Positions 9,601 through 15,677 of a stretch of 15,727 nt of DNA are shown piece by piece. A program made the translations under genes and the position numbers. This DNA comes from Prevotellaceae bacterium UBA2757 (GTDB lineage: Bacteria > Bacteroidota > Bacteroidia > Bacteroidales > Bacteroidaceae). How positions within the stretch are numbered: the stretch's first letter is position 1; each line of letters opens with the position of its first letter. Where the stretch lies: assembly GCA_002353215.1 (NCBI GenBank), contig DEJD01000056.1, forward strand, positions 56,905 to 72,631, in the 5' to 3' direction. The notes under the pieces were generated by a model. The model saw only the letters and a program-made list of their open reading frames with translations, had not been told where the DNA came from and ran no database searches.

Positions 9601-12600
9601 TTCTCAGGGCGTTATCTATGCCTATTGGCTGCGCCACGCGGTCAGCGCTCACCATGAATGTTGCCTGTCCCATGTCGTCCAGGCGCAGCGTATCTACCGC
9701 TACGCCGTTCTTCATGCCGTTATGCATGGTAGCCATACCGCCTCCTATGCGTACATAGTCAACCTTCTCTGCCGTATAGTCATTGTTATATACATAGCGC
9801 TCAGCCACCTGCACCTGTATGTAGTACTTACGCTCCAGGCTGAACACTGGGTGATCGAAGGTGTAGAGAGCCTTAGTCTTATCCTTAGGATTCATATATG
9901 CCAGCGGCACCTGCACCTTTTCACCCTTGAGGTTGGTGGCGTTATAGTTCTTGTCGCCTAAGTAGTCAAACTCGTCATAGTTCAGCTGCTTGTAGGTCAG
10001 TTCCACAGGGCTGCGATATATTCTGTTATATATGGCGTTATATGATGCCTTTGGCTCATGTATGGTTCTGTTGTCCACATCCCTGTAGCTGCCCACGTAG
10101 GTGGTATCCTTCTGGGTTAGGCAGTCAGTCAGGTCTATTACGTCATTAGCCTGTCCGTTCTGATAGAGCGTAGGATAACCCTTACAGTTTATCTGCTGCA
10201 CCTTCCAGCGCACTGGCGGCAGCATCAGCACATACTCGCCTGTCACTGGGTCGGGCGTCACGTCGATACGCTTGCGCGTTGTCTTCGCCTTTGTCTGGTG
10301 AGCGCCGCCTGTATGCAGATATACGGTGTCGCGCTCAGTAATCTCAGGATGCTGTACATCCTTCACCAACCATGACTTAGTGTCGCCTTCGAGTGCGAAC
10401 ACCATCTGCAGGTCGTCGCCAAGGTTATTCTTCGACAGGTTGTTGCCTAATGGCAGATCACCCTGATCCTTGCCGCCTACCACGCGGCCTATGAGCTTCA
10501 CCTTCGTAGCGTCGCGGAAGGTGTAGGCTGCCACGTCGCCTATGAAATTATGCTTATAAATGCCTTTGTCCACAAATGTGTGGCCGTCCTTCACCGCCTG
10601 AATGGTGTTATCGCCACGCTTCACGCGGAATGAGAAGTTACCCTCCTCGTCAGTTTCCACCGGCTTGCCCGCTGCGTTGTGCAGCATCTTGCCGTTTAAC
10701 AGGAATTTGACACCCTTCACTGGTATGCTGGTGCCGTCATAAAGCACGGTGCCAGAGAAGCGCTTGCCATTAGTGATGACAAACTCTCTCACCGTCACAT
10801 CGTTTACCTCGCCATTGAAGGTTACTGAATATGAAGACACATCAGCCTCCACACCTCCTACAACGGTCACGTTATACGTGATGGTCGTCAGACCCTGATA
10901 TGGCAGTTCGTCGGCAACGTAGTGTCCGCTCTCGTCAGTGCGTGCTTCTATTTGCTCTTTGCCACTTGATATATTCACTACCACGTCAGCTACACCAGTG
11001 CCGTCATTGAAGCGCACGTAGCCCTCTAATCGGCCAGTATTCTTGCAGGCACCATCAGCCACTGAGGTTTCGCTGGTGTGACTGCCCTCACAGTCGGATG
11101 TCGCGAGTACCTTATACTGATACTTCTTCAGCGGCGATACGGTCTTGTCTTCATAGGTCATCTGGTCCAGGTTGGTGGCTATCTCAACCCACTTGTCGTC
11201 GCCCTGGCCGGCCTCGCGGCGGTACACGATGAAGTAGTCGACGGGGTTGCCGTCGGTGTTCCATGTCAGCACCACGCTGCTCTGGCGCGTCTCGGCCAGC
11301 AGCTGCTTGTCGATCTTGCCAGTGCCAGAGTGATAGAACAGGTCTTTCAGGTTCGGGTCGTTGATAGTGCTGTAGCTCACGTCGGCAGTCTGTGTCGTCG
11401 TGGGCACCACGGTGTCGCCAACCTTCGTCCAGGTGGCAAGGTTATCCAGTGCGGCATCGCCCTCGCCATCGGTCGTCTCGGTCAACGTCTTCGACTTGGG
11501 CACTGCCTTGCCGTTGACAACCGTCCAGTTGTCCTTGCCTAAGGTCTCCACCAGCTGGGCTGCGGTCAGATTTTTCTCTGTAGTCTGCATAACTGGTACG
11601 GCATTGCCGTTGACAAGATGCCATGTACCGGCTTGCTTGCCGTTCATCAGACTGACCACTTCACTCTGGTCGGTCTTGTCGTGTTGATTTACATTACCCC
11701 AGCCGTGACGGGTAATGGTGTAACTGTTGCTATTGGTTCCCCAACTCGACCATGCTCCTTCATGCCGATTACAGAAAAACATCCAATGAGCTTTCGGCCA
11801 GCCGTTGTCGTAGACACGCTGTAAAGACCAGTTCCCATTTCCACTCCAGCCGATGATTTCACCAGTATAAGAATTGTCCGCATTATTAGTGTTAACTCTG
11901 CCGTCAAAGAGGCAGTCGGTCATATTCACAGTTGCATTATCTGAATGGCCGAAGAAACCGCCGGCATGGGTGCTTGAGCAGTTCACCTCTACTGATACCC
12001 ACACACGGTTAAGAGTTATGGTGGGCGTTCCGTAAACACCGCCTATAAGTCCGGCAGAGTGCATACCGCCATTGACTTTTCCCGTTACATGCAGGTCGGT
12101 GATAGTGACATCACTAACCTTGGGGAAGAGGGCTGCAAAACTGTAACTGCCACTCTCGATATTGATATTGATGGTATGGCCGTTACCGTGTAGGGTACCG
12201 CGCCAGGGCGCATCGTCGGAGCCAACAGATTTGCTGACGCTAATGTCGGCTTGCAGGATGGCATCCACATAGTAGCTGTTCTTTGCGTCTTTCACCAGCT
12301 GAACGAACTTGTCCCAGTCGCTGGCGTTGCGGATGATGATTTTCGATGGTGAATAGTGGGTGATAGCTTCACTGTTTGTTACCGTTACCTTAGCCGATGA
12401 ATCGCCATCCTTGCGTACCCACGTTTCGCAGCCTTCGAGTTTGGTGCTGAGATGGTCGGGGTCGAAGAGACAGTTCTCGATAGTTACGTTAGTGTTGGTG
12501 GCTGCCCAACTTACGAAGCCGCCGTGACCCCAACTGTTGGCACCCTCGAAACTGCCGTCGAACTTACTGTTGCGAATCGTAAGCGTACAATCTTGCAGTC

Positions 12601-15268
12601 GTCCCACGAAGCCGCCGAGCGTCTTGTCACCACTGCCTGTACAGTTCAGCTTAACAGACGACTGACAGTTCTCAATGGTAACAGTGGTATTATTGATAAG
12701 GGCTGCCACGAGACCAGTCGCGTATGTACCGCTGGACTGGATGGAGCCTGCCGTATGCAGATTCTTAATGGTAGCATTGCCCACATAGCGGAAGGGAGCA
12801 ACGTAATTCTCCGTGAAGCCCGACTTGTTGAAGGTCAGTGTATGTCCGTTGCCGTCGAACGTTCCGCGATAGTAAGCATCCCTGCTGTCTCCCACATAGT
12901 CGCTGACGGTGATGTCGGCAGCAAGGATAGCGTTCACGTCGTATGCGTTCTTGGCATCTTTCACCATCTGGATGAACTTATTCCAGTCACTTGCACTACG
13001 GATGTTGAGCATCGACGAATACTCCTGCGTGGCGAAGCTGTTGCGAACGTACACGGTGGCGTCGGATGCGGTGCGTGCCCACGTCTCGCAGCTCTCGGCA
13101 CCGGTGTTGATATGGTCGGGGGCAAAGAGACAGTTGTCGATGACGGCCGAGCTCTTCGGCTGGCAATAGCCGATGAAGCCGCCATTGTGGTGGCTGTTGC
13201 CGCCCTCGAAGTTGCCGTCGAACTTACAGTTGCGCAGCACGGCCTTGACGTTTTCGCCAATGGTGGAAATGAAGCCGCCGTTTTCGGTTTCGCCATTATA
13301 GGTGCTGTTGATGGTCACCGTCGAGTGGCAGTTCTCCACGGTAACCGTAGAACCAGCCAAGACAGAACCGATGAGACTGGATATGTTCCGCTCGCTGGTC
13401 TTAATGGTACCTGCGACGTGCAGATTTTTGATAGTAGCATTGCCCACATAGCGGAAGGGAGCCATGACACGCTCATTGTTAGGTGCCTTGATGGTCAGCG
13501 TGTGACCGTTGCCGTCGAAGACGCCATTGTAGGCGACACTTGTTCCCCAAGCTATGTACACATTGGTCTCTGCGATGTCGGTATAGAGGCGGGCGTTCAC
13601 CGCGCGCTTGCCCTCAGCCGCATCTACTATGTCGCGGAAGGTCGTCCAGTCCTGAGCATTGCGGATGGGGAAGTAGTAGTCCTCCATCTTCTCCGCATCG
13701 TAGAGGTTGAGGGGCGACGTGCCGCGGTCGACATACATTTCTATATCGTACTTGACACAGGTGCGCGAGAGGTCTAACACCTTGTAGCACTGCTCGCGCT
13801 CCGCCTTGTTCAGTTCATACTCCTTCACCTCAACTGTGTCGCCTGCGTTGTTTTTCATAGTGAGGCGCAACATCATCTTGGCACGGTCGTCCCACACGCC
13901 GTTGTGCTCGTCGGCATACTGCCACGCCACGCGTACGTTGTACTGGTCGTCAAGCTTAGTGGCAGTATAGTTGGCTATGCGCAGCAGATGGAGGTTGTCG
14001 ACCACGCAGCGGGCCGAGTTGGCGCAGGGGTTCTGCGGTCCCCATCCCCAACCCTGAGTGACGGTGCGGCGCACACGATAGGTCAGGTTTTCGAGCGAGT
14101 AGCCGTCAGTAAGCATCGACGCATCGATGTCATTGACATAGGTGCTGTCAACAAAGGTATATATGGCCTTTGCCTCGCTGCCGACGCGTGCGAAGGGCAC
14201 TTTGCCGATAGAGACGAAATCTTGTTCCCTGCCGGTCAGCGAGCGCTCAATCTCAAAGAAGTCTATCTCGGCAAGGTCGGCATTGGTGATGTGGCCGATG
14301 TTCCACTTCAACTCAACCTTTGAATTGGCGCCGCCTAATGGGCGTACAGTCAAGCCATTTGGTCCATGTAACATTTTCAAGTCTATCGCTTCAGAAGCTG
14401 CATTCGTGATGAGATACTCGCCGATGGTCTGCGGCTCATAGTAGTCGGCTATAAGGCGGAACTTGCGGTGGGGCTCAGTAGCATTGAGCGCGATGATGCC
14501 GCTGTTCGTCGTGGTCTTCATCTCCTTGCTGACGGTACGGTTGTTGCCGTCAAGATACTCGTAGCGCAGCTTGCTAATCTTCTCGGGAATCATGGTCCAG
14601 GGCACCATGATCTTGCCCACGCTGTCGTTGCTGATGTTGGCCGCGGTGACAAAAGGCGGCGCCACGGGGCTGGCTTCGGTTATCGTGATGGGGTCGGGAT
14701 CCTTGAGGCCGCCCTTCAAGTTGAGCCATACATCATCACGGCTGTTTCCGTTACGCTGCACTTTCCAACTGAGCGTTATCTTCTTGCCCCGCAACTCCTT
14801 GGGCACCACCCAGACGGCAGACACACTGAACGTGCACTTGTCGTCGTTGCGGACGACATTGTAAGTGACAGTGGTATTGGGGTTCAGCCGTGTCACATTC
14901 TTGGTGTTGCCTAACGTCAGGTTAAAATAGCCAGGAGCATTGCTGAAGAACGTGACAGGACATGTGCTCTGGGAGTTGTTAATGTCAGCTTTAGCGGCCC
15001 AGTGGAAGAGGTTAATGTGTGGTTGCCCCTCCCATGAGGCGTCGAGGTTACCGTTGTAAATCCAGGCATCGGCACCCTCCATGTCGTAGCACGGCACGGT
15101 GATGGTGACGGTGTTGGAACCGCTGACGAAGACGTTGTAGAGAATCGACTGGTCAACAAACGTCTCGTAGGCGTCGTCAGCCGATGCCTGTTGTGGCGAG
15201 AGCCACGCAAGGAGCACAAGCAGCATAAGCCACATTCGCCCTCGCAAAATGTTAAATCGCTGTTTCAT
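3611..15268 (-). CDS. Giant secreted multidomain surface protein (adhesin-like, 3,885 aa)
   Basis: One intact frame encodes roughly 425 kDa. A signal peptide occupies residues 1-30 (hydrophobic LMLLVLLAWLS, cleavage after ASA). Domains follow in order, with approximate positions. Residues 31-530 are beta-rich with fibronectin-like parts. Residues 536-1195 hold three tandem modules, each opening with an (R)NASDW-F-V-like segment and carrying (F)DGNGHTL and GGF(V/I)G motifs, typical of GLUG/right-handed beta-helix proteins. Residues 1310-1400 are fibronectin III-like. Residues 1410-1600 are carboxypeptidase-regulatory-like (TDESGHY, TDEEGNFSF). Residues 1600-2740 are unassigned. An SbsA-like Ig domain lies at 2740-2790 (IVFNFSEDIEYNN). 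Two LamG/concanavalin-like domains span 2810-3165 (RMMEARLWYRAMS, QWHHYAMTV, GNIDELIFFQQAL). A BACON-like segment lies near 3357 (CPSWLTLS). Two GWN modules start near 3546 and 3639; two VGAF-type modules lie near 3451 and 3765. The tail KWYTIDG...KGVYIFNGNKVVIK resembles a type IX sorting signal. No catalytic motif is evident, so adhesion or glycan binding is inferred. The start at 15268 gives a proper signal peptide. The next gene begins 11 bp after the stop. Confidence 0.9.
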   Translation of the reverse strand: MKQRFNILRGRMWLMLLVLLAWLSPQQASADDAYETFVDQSILYNVFVSGSNTVTITVPCYDMEGADAWIYNGNLDASWEGQPHINLFHWAAKADINNSQSTCPVTFFSNAPGYFNLTLGNTKNVTRLNPNTTVTYNVVRNDDKCTFSVSAVWVVPKELRGKKITLSWKVQRNGNSRDDVWLNLKGGLKDPDPITITEASPVAPPFVTAANISNDSVGKIMVPWTMIPEKISKLRYEYLDGNNRTVSKEMKTTTNSGIIALNATEPHRKFRLIADYYEPQTIGEYLITNAASEAIDLKMLHGPNGLTVRPLGGANSKVELKWNIGHITNADLAEIDFFEIERSLTGREQDFVSIGKVPFARVGSEAKAIYTFVDSTYVNDIDASMLTDGYSLENLTYRVRRTVTQGWGWGPQNPCANSARCVVDNLHLLRIANYTATKLDDQYNVRVAWQYADEHNGVWDDRAKMMLRLTMKNNAGDTVEVKEYELNKAEREQCYKVLDLSRTCVKYDIEMYVDRGTSPLNLYDAEKMEDYYFPIRNAQDWTTFRDIVDAAEGKRAVNARLYTDIAETNVYIAWGTSVAYNGVFDGNGHTLTIKAPNNERVMAPFRYVGNATIKNLHVAGTIKTSERNISSLIGSVLAGSTVTVENCHSTVTINSTYNGETENGGFISTIGENVKAVLRNCKFDGNFEGGNSHHNGGFIGYCQPKSSAVIDNCLFAPDHINTGAESCETWARTASDATVYVRNSFATQEYSSMLNIRSASDWNKFIQMVKDAKNAYDVNAILAADITVSDYVGDSRDAYYRGTFDGNGHTLTFNKSGFTENYVAPFRYVGNATIKNLHTAGSIQSSGTYATGLVAALINNTTVTIENCQSSVKLNCTGSGDKTLGGFVGRLQDCTLTIRNSKFDGSFEGANSWGHGGFVSWAATNTNVTIENCLFDPDHLSTKLEGCETWVRKDGDSSAKVTVTNSEAITHYSPSKIIIRNASDWDKFVQLVKDAKNSYYVDAILQADISVSKSVGSDDAPWRGTLHGNGHTININIESGSYSFAALFPKVSDVTITDLHVTGKVNGGMHSAGLIGGVYGTPTITLNRVWVSVEVNCSSTHAGGFFGHSDNATVNMTDCLFDGRVNTNNADNSYTGEIIGWSGNGNWSLQRVYDNGWPKAHWMFFCNRHEGAWSSWGTNSNSYTITRHGWGNVNQHDKTDQSEVVSLMNGKQAGTWHLVNGNAVPVMQTTEKNLTAAQLVETLGKDNWTVVNGKAVPKSKTLTETTDGEGDAALDNLATWTKVGDTVVPTTTQTADVSYSTINDPNLKDLFYHSGTGKIDKQLLAETRQSSVVLTWNTDGNPVDYFIVYRREAGQGDDKWVEIATNLDQMTYEDKTVSPLKKYQYKVLATSDCEGSHTSETSVADGACKNTGRLEGYVRFNDGTGVADVVVNISSGKEQIEARTDESGHYVADELPYQGLTTITYNVTVVGGVEADVSSYSVTFNGEVNDVTVREFVITNGKRFSGTVLYDGTSIPVKGVKFLLNGKMLHNAAGKPVETDEEGNFSFRVKRGDNTIQAVKDGHTFVDKGIYKHNFIGDVAAYTFRDATKVKLIGRVVGGKDQGDLPLGNNLSKNNLGDDLQMVFALEGDTKSWLVKDVQHPEITERDTVYLHTGGAHQTKAKTTRKRIDVTPDPVTGEYVLMLPPVRWKVQQINCKGYPTLYQNGQANDVIDLTDCLTQKDTTYVGSYRDVDNRTIHEPKASYNAIYNRIYRSPVELTYKQLNYDEFDYLGDKNYNATNLKGEKVQVPLAYMNPKDKTKALYTFDHPVFSLERKYYIQVQVAERYVYNNDYTAEKVDYVRIGGGMATMHNGMKNGVAVDTLRLDDMGQATFMVSADRVAQPIGIDNALRTVTFSAEQDGTHFEAEPLHAYVLNLFPIGSAKELLTDGQPLLFDILRDPPGAYSSSTLAKGATLNNSYAMNLSMAGGLNFNFSVADKTDWMEGDFDGIYSDILYEYVGSFDGVEHGSEKVDVNYSELVFNYNGSKAWSHTMVLSDAVSTSGDPSMVGADADLYIGQVQNVQVTPLSSISVLTDSVYQSRLAQAGIGQVNTKGDMTKYAKYGTLVHIADGVDADGKKFHLVRDVSLGYGPKLKSNFIYSQKQILEQIIPDKVGEILNLMFIGSKTDAQAVANATHKPVYRSLREPTDPKFALPNKKYNTTVETPNDTTHYIIVLPTGADSSKYPDEIAEKGEIIYAWTKMITQNEREKLNATDLVNSYDIGGAQGVNYSETFSSSYSNSTSMYFPFGVQPDYFGGKGTGTISSIASTITNYIGGAIFGYLESLKKLDPSASQGKGSKGKESSTSIKFEGWYFRWSLTPVLTSQTIGTNSLSNEYNRTTSFTLAAAPTSRLSVDVYRVPMADPTTVTGKWNPEDVYSNYNFQNITKETMDYLSREANVPQHASPCSFVFRTRGGYTSNPWEDARKTRFYQAGSLLDERTLKIDNPTLSLDKHSVSGVSVNDAARFKVYLSNESEKPEATGGMSVFTLFSVDKANPNGAKLSVNGQTLTSGGMNVSVVPGMTTQLEMEVRAGNGFDYEGLTLGLMSPGDADHTVTTASFDVHFLREAGAVNISVPANKWVLNTSAQKDPDRGWYIPVTINGFDRHQHNFDHIEFQYKETQRGDDTWTNLCSYYADSLLMAKANGVCEMMKPNDNIVTQFYGEGWEIERSYDLRAVLFCRNGGSFLTMPSNVISGIKDTRRPQLFGTPEPKSGLLHQGENIVFNFSEDIEYNNLSSTNNFEVKGEVNNGDLSEMVSVQFSGQASMETEANRNFSGKDLTIDLQINPAETGRDMPIFSHGGNGQKLQLWLTSDRKLRAIINKQTFESQLPIKESGFSPIAISIDQKNSTLMFYCDGVIIGKDYKIEAPYTGTGPLIFGRTNELERSTSQYYEGRMMEARLWYRAMSAGVVGTYSLHRLTGYEKDLVDYYPMNEGSGDYAVDHTQGANAKLIGTSWAIPRGMSLHLNKEDKGMRLTNNAINSTAEQDYTLMFWFKTDNKGDGTLLSNGRGLKEDSGAKDQFNIGFEKDKLMYRSNGFATEISGKWNDNQWHHYAMTVNRAHNVANIYVDKKQITTFGTDSLGGISGENMMIGATRYSTTGVNTQEGVTPLSGNIDELIFFQQALPQTLISSYATKSPQGDEYGLMSYLSFDHQERNAKNEIVMAPYAYSRKLHLDEKRNIRYQQDPATMQFTNIPVRDYLFADDISKVTAHIDASMAAPVVPFEELHNLNFSYIGKGNQLLVELDEPAAKLHHCNIYVTVRDVEDRNGNMMASPKTASYLVTNSSLEWLVNQVEHTTKYGVGEELTLSFYNYGATNHTYKIENCPSWLTLSNYGDVLAPQSLGGVSAVINKDLNIGTYNEIIYLTDEEGITEPLYLNLTVEGEKPEWANNINNDLLQYSMSISGQVYLYGELDTDSRDIVGAFDSQNVCHGYANISHSEQTGETALYMTVYDNKIEGRDLKFRLWQYSTGREIVLEAKPAIKFKQDAILGADTPIRFEGGDNFVQYFKLKKGWNWVSFNVSSKKNTINSLLGSMPWKNGDALTVIGSNKAMVYDNGEWTISGQVQDVPISSKSAYAIMVHEDCTLPVEGTVVMDKDERTIDVKQGWNGIGYTPTVNLSVETALSDYYDYAQPGDVIKSHTEFAYFTKSGNSGQWRGSLQYMKPGEGYMMLRKGNDDVSFTYPYFDMGSNSGGNNAQVAKSASSVKALSAVQRTCSTMSLSAVVNGFETEEGDLLVAYSDGEVVGCEEARAEGENFTDAEGKPLFFMSIAGKAKQPIRFVIERDGEIVASTRDIMTFLTDAVIGSPEEPTVINFADASANEDDKWYTIDGLPLQDKPTRKGVYIFNGNKVVIK
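4094..4651 (-). repeat. Two tandem 'GWNW' modules of about 93 aa in the giant gene
   Basis: Module 1 begins LKKGWNWVSFNV (Trp at residue 3546) and module 2 begins VKQGWNGIGYTP (Trp at 3639). Each continues with a GD(A/V) segment, an aromatic-rich strand and a closing SAYAIM- or GEGYMM-type strand. The pair is flanked by the two VGAF-type modules, so the C-terminal part reads VGAF module, GWN, GWN, VGAF module, tail. Identity between copies is low, so the duplication is old. Confidence 0.7.
11684..13663 (-). repeat. Three tandem beta-helix (GLUG-like) modules in the giant gene
   Basis: The units run 13663-13001, 13000-12332 and 12331 to about 11684 (residues 536-756, 757-979, 980 to about 1195), a period of 221-223 aa. 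Each starts with RNAQDW, RSASDW or RNASDW, then a residue block before GxxxGNGHT, an (A)PFRYVGNATIKNLH-type strand, alternating TVENC / GGF motifs and a CETW block. Unit 3 is divergent after its GNGHT motif and lacks the CETW block. Units 1 and 2 share a 29-bp identical stretch (13434-13462 and 12771-12799), which suggests recent duplication or gene conversion. Confidence 0.88.
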
Positions 15269-15309
15269 ACTTTTAATTATTTATTAATGTTTTGCAATCC
15301 TAACTTAAA

Positions 15310-15349
15310 GGAGTTATGAGGAGTTATGAGGAGTTAAAAGGAGTTATGG
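15310..15349. repeat. Four-copy 10-bp tandem repeat (GGAGTTATGA)
   Basis: The units are GGAGTTATGA twice, then GGAGTTAAAA and GGAGTTATGG, 42 bp upstream of the giant gene's start codon. On the mRNA strand of that gene the array is pyrimidine-rich. It is close to the reverse complement of the array at 15393-15436. Confidence 0.85.
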
Positions 15350-15392
15350 GGACGATACTGTACCAAATTGGGCAAGCACCCTCTACTATTGT

Positions 15393-15436
15393 CCCTTTAA
15401 CTTCTCTTTAACTACCCTTTAACCTCCCTTTAACTT
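15393..15436. repeat. Four-copy 11-bp tandem repeat (CCCTTTAACTT)
   Basis: The units are CCCTTTAACTT, CTCTTTAACTA, CCCTTTAACCT and CCCTTTAACTT, followed by a decayed fifth unit. On the giant gene's mRNA strand this is purine-rich and can pair imperfectly with the 15310-15349 array across a 43-nt gap. Confidence 0.85.
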
Positions 15437-15443
15437 CCCTACT

Positions 15444-15465
15444 ACTCAACTTGTGAAAGTTGAGT
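15444..15465. repeat. Perfect 9-bp inverted repeat with a 4-nt loop
   Basis: ACTCAACTT and AAGTTGAGT flank GTGA. No T run follows on the minus strand and only a weak one (GATTTTATT) on the plus strand, so it looks more like a leader hairpin or operator than a strong terminator. If the candidate promoter at 15553-15583 is right, it lies within the giant gene's 5' leader. Confidence 0.7.
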
Positions 15466-15517
15466 GATTTTATTAATGTTTCGTATATTTCAAAAAATGC
15501 CCATTTCTTCGGGGATT

Positions 15518-15535
15518 TTTATCTATTTAGATAAA
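15518..15535. repeat. 18-bp palindrome (possible operator)
   Basis: TTTATCTA, a 2-bp spacer and TAGATAAA form a perfect 8-bp inverted repeat. It would lie just downstream of the predicted transcription start of the giant gene, a usual place for a repressor site. Its A/T-rich setting weakens the case. Confidence 0.45.
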
Positions 15536-15552
15536 TTTTAACCGATGAAATG

Positions 15553-15583
15553 CGAAGATATGATTTTTTTTGCAAATAACAAA
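15553..15583 (-). promoter_or_regulatory. Candidate promoter of the giant gene
   Basis: On the minus strand a TTTG (15580-15583) is followed after 19 bp by TATCTTCG (15553-15560), one mismatch from the Bacteroides -7 consensus TAnnTTTG. Transcription would start near 15545, giving a leader of about 275 nt that includes both inverted repeats and both tandem arrays. No perfect TAnnTTTG occurs on this strand in the region. Confidence 0.4.
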
Positions 15584-15609
15584 TAAAAAAATCCAACCAA
15601 CTAAAGAAA

Positions 15610-15642
15610 TTGTAAATTTTGCAACTTTTTTTGTAAATTTTG
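15610..15642. repeat. 12-bp direct repeat with a 21-bp period (TTGTAAATTTTG)
   Basis: Identical copies lie at 15610-15621 and 15631-15642, two helical turns apart. This spacing suits a regulator binding the same DNA face. On the plus strand the first TTG and the second TAAATTTTG also sit about as far apart as -33 and -7 elements, so a rightward promoter for a gene beyond the window is an alternative. Confidence 0.55.
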
Positions 15643-15677
15643 AAAGTCCACCAATCTGTTTTTGTCTCACAGAATCT

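Noticed and set aside
11684..13663. The tandem modules as a polysaccharide lyase or glycoside hydrolase
   Set aside because: Beta-helix enzymes share the fold, but no conserved catalytic cluster was seen. The N-x-T/GGF pattern fits non-catalytic GLUG-type repeats better.
12452..13777. A 441-codon open frame on the plus strand opposite the beta-helix repeats
   Set aside because: It lies fully antisense to the giant gene, shows the same 221-residue periodicity only because it mirrors the repeats, has no start-region signals and its translation has no recognisable domains. It is a shadow of G+C-rich codon use.
15310..15447. The short repeats as a CRISPR array
   Set aside because: The units are 10-11 bp with no spacers between them, so they are simple tandem repeats.
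15444..15465. The hairpin as a terminator for a leftward gene entering from the right
   Set aside because: The stem is perfect but no T run follows it on the minus strand, and no minus-strand coding region upstream of it is visible in the window.
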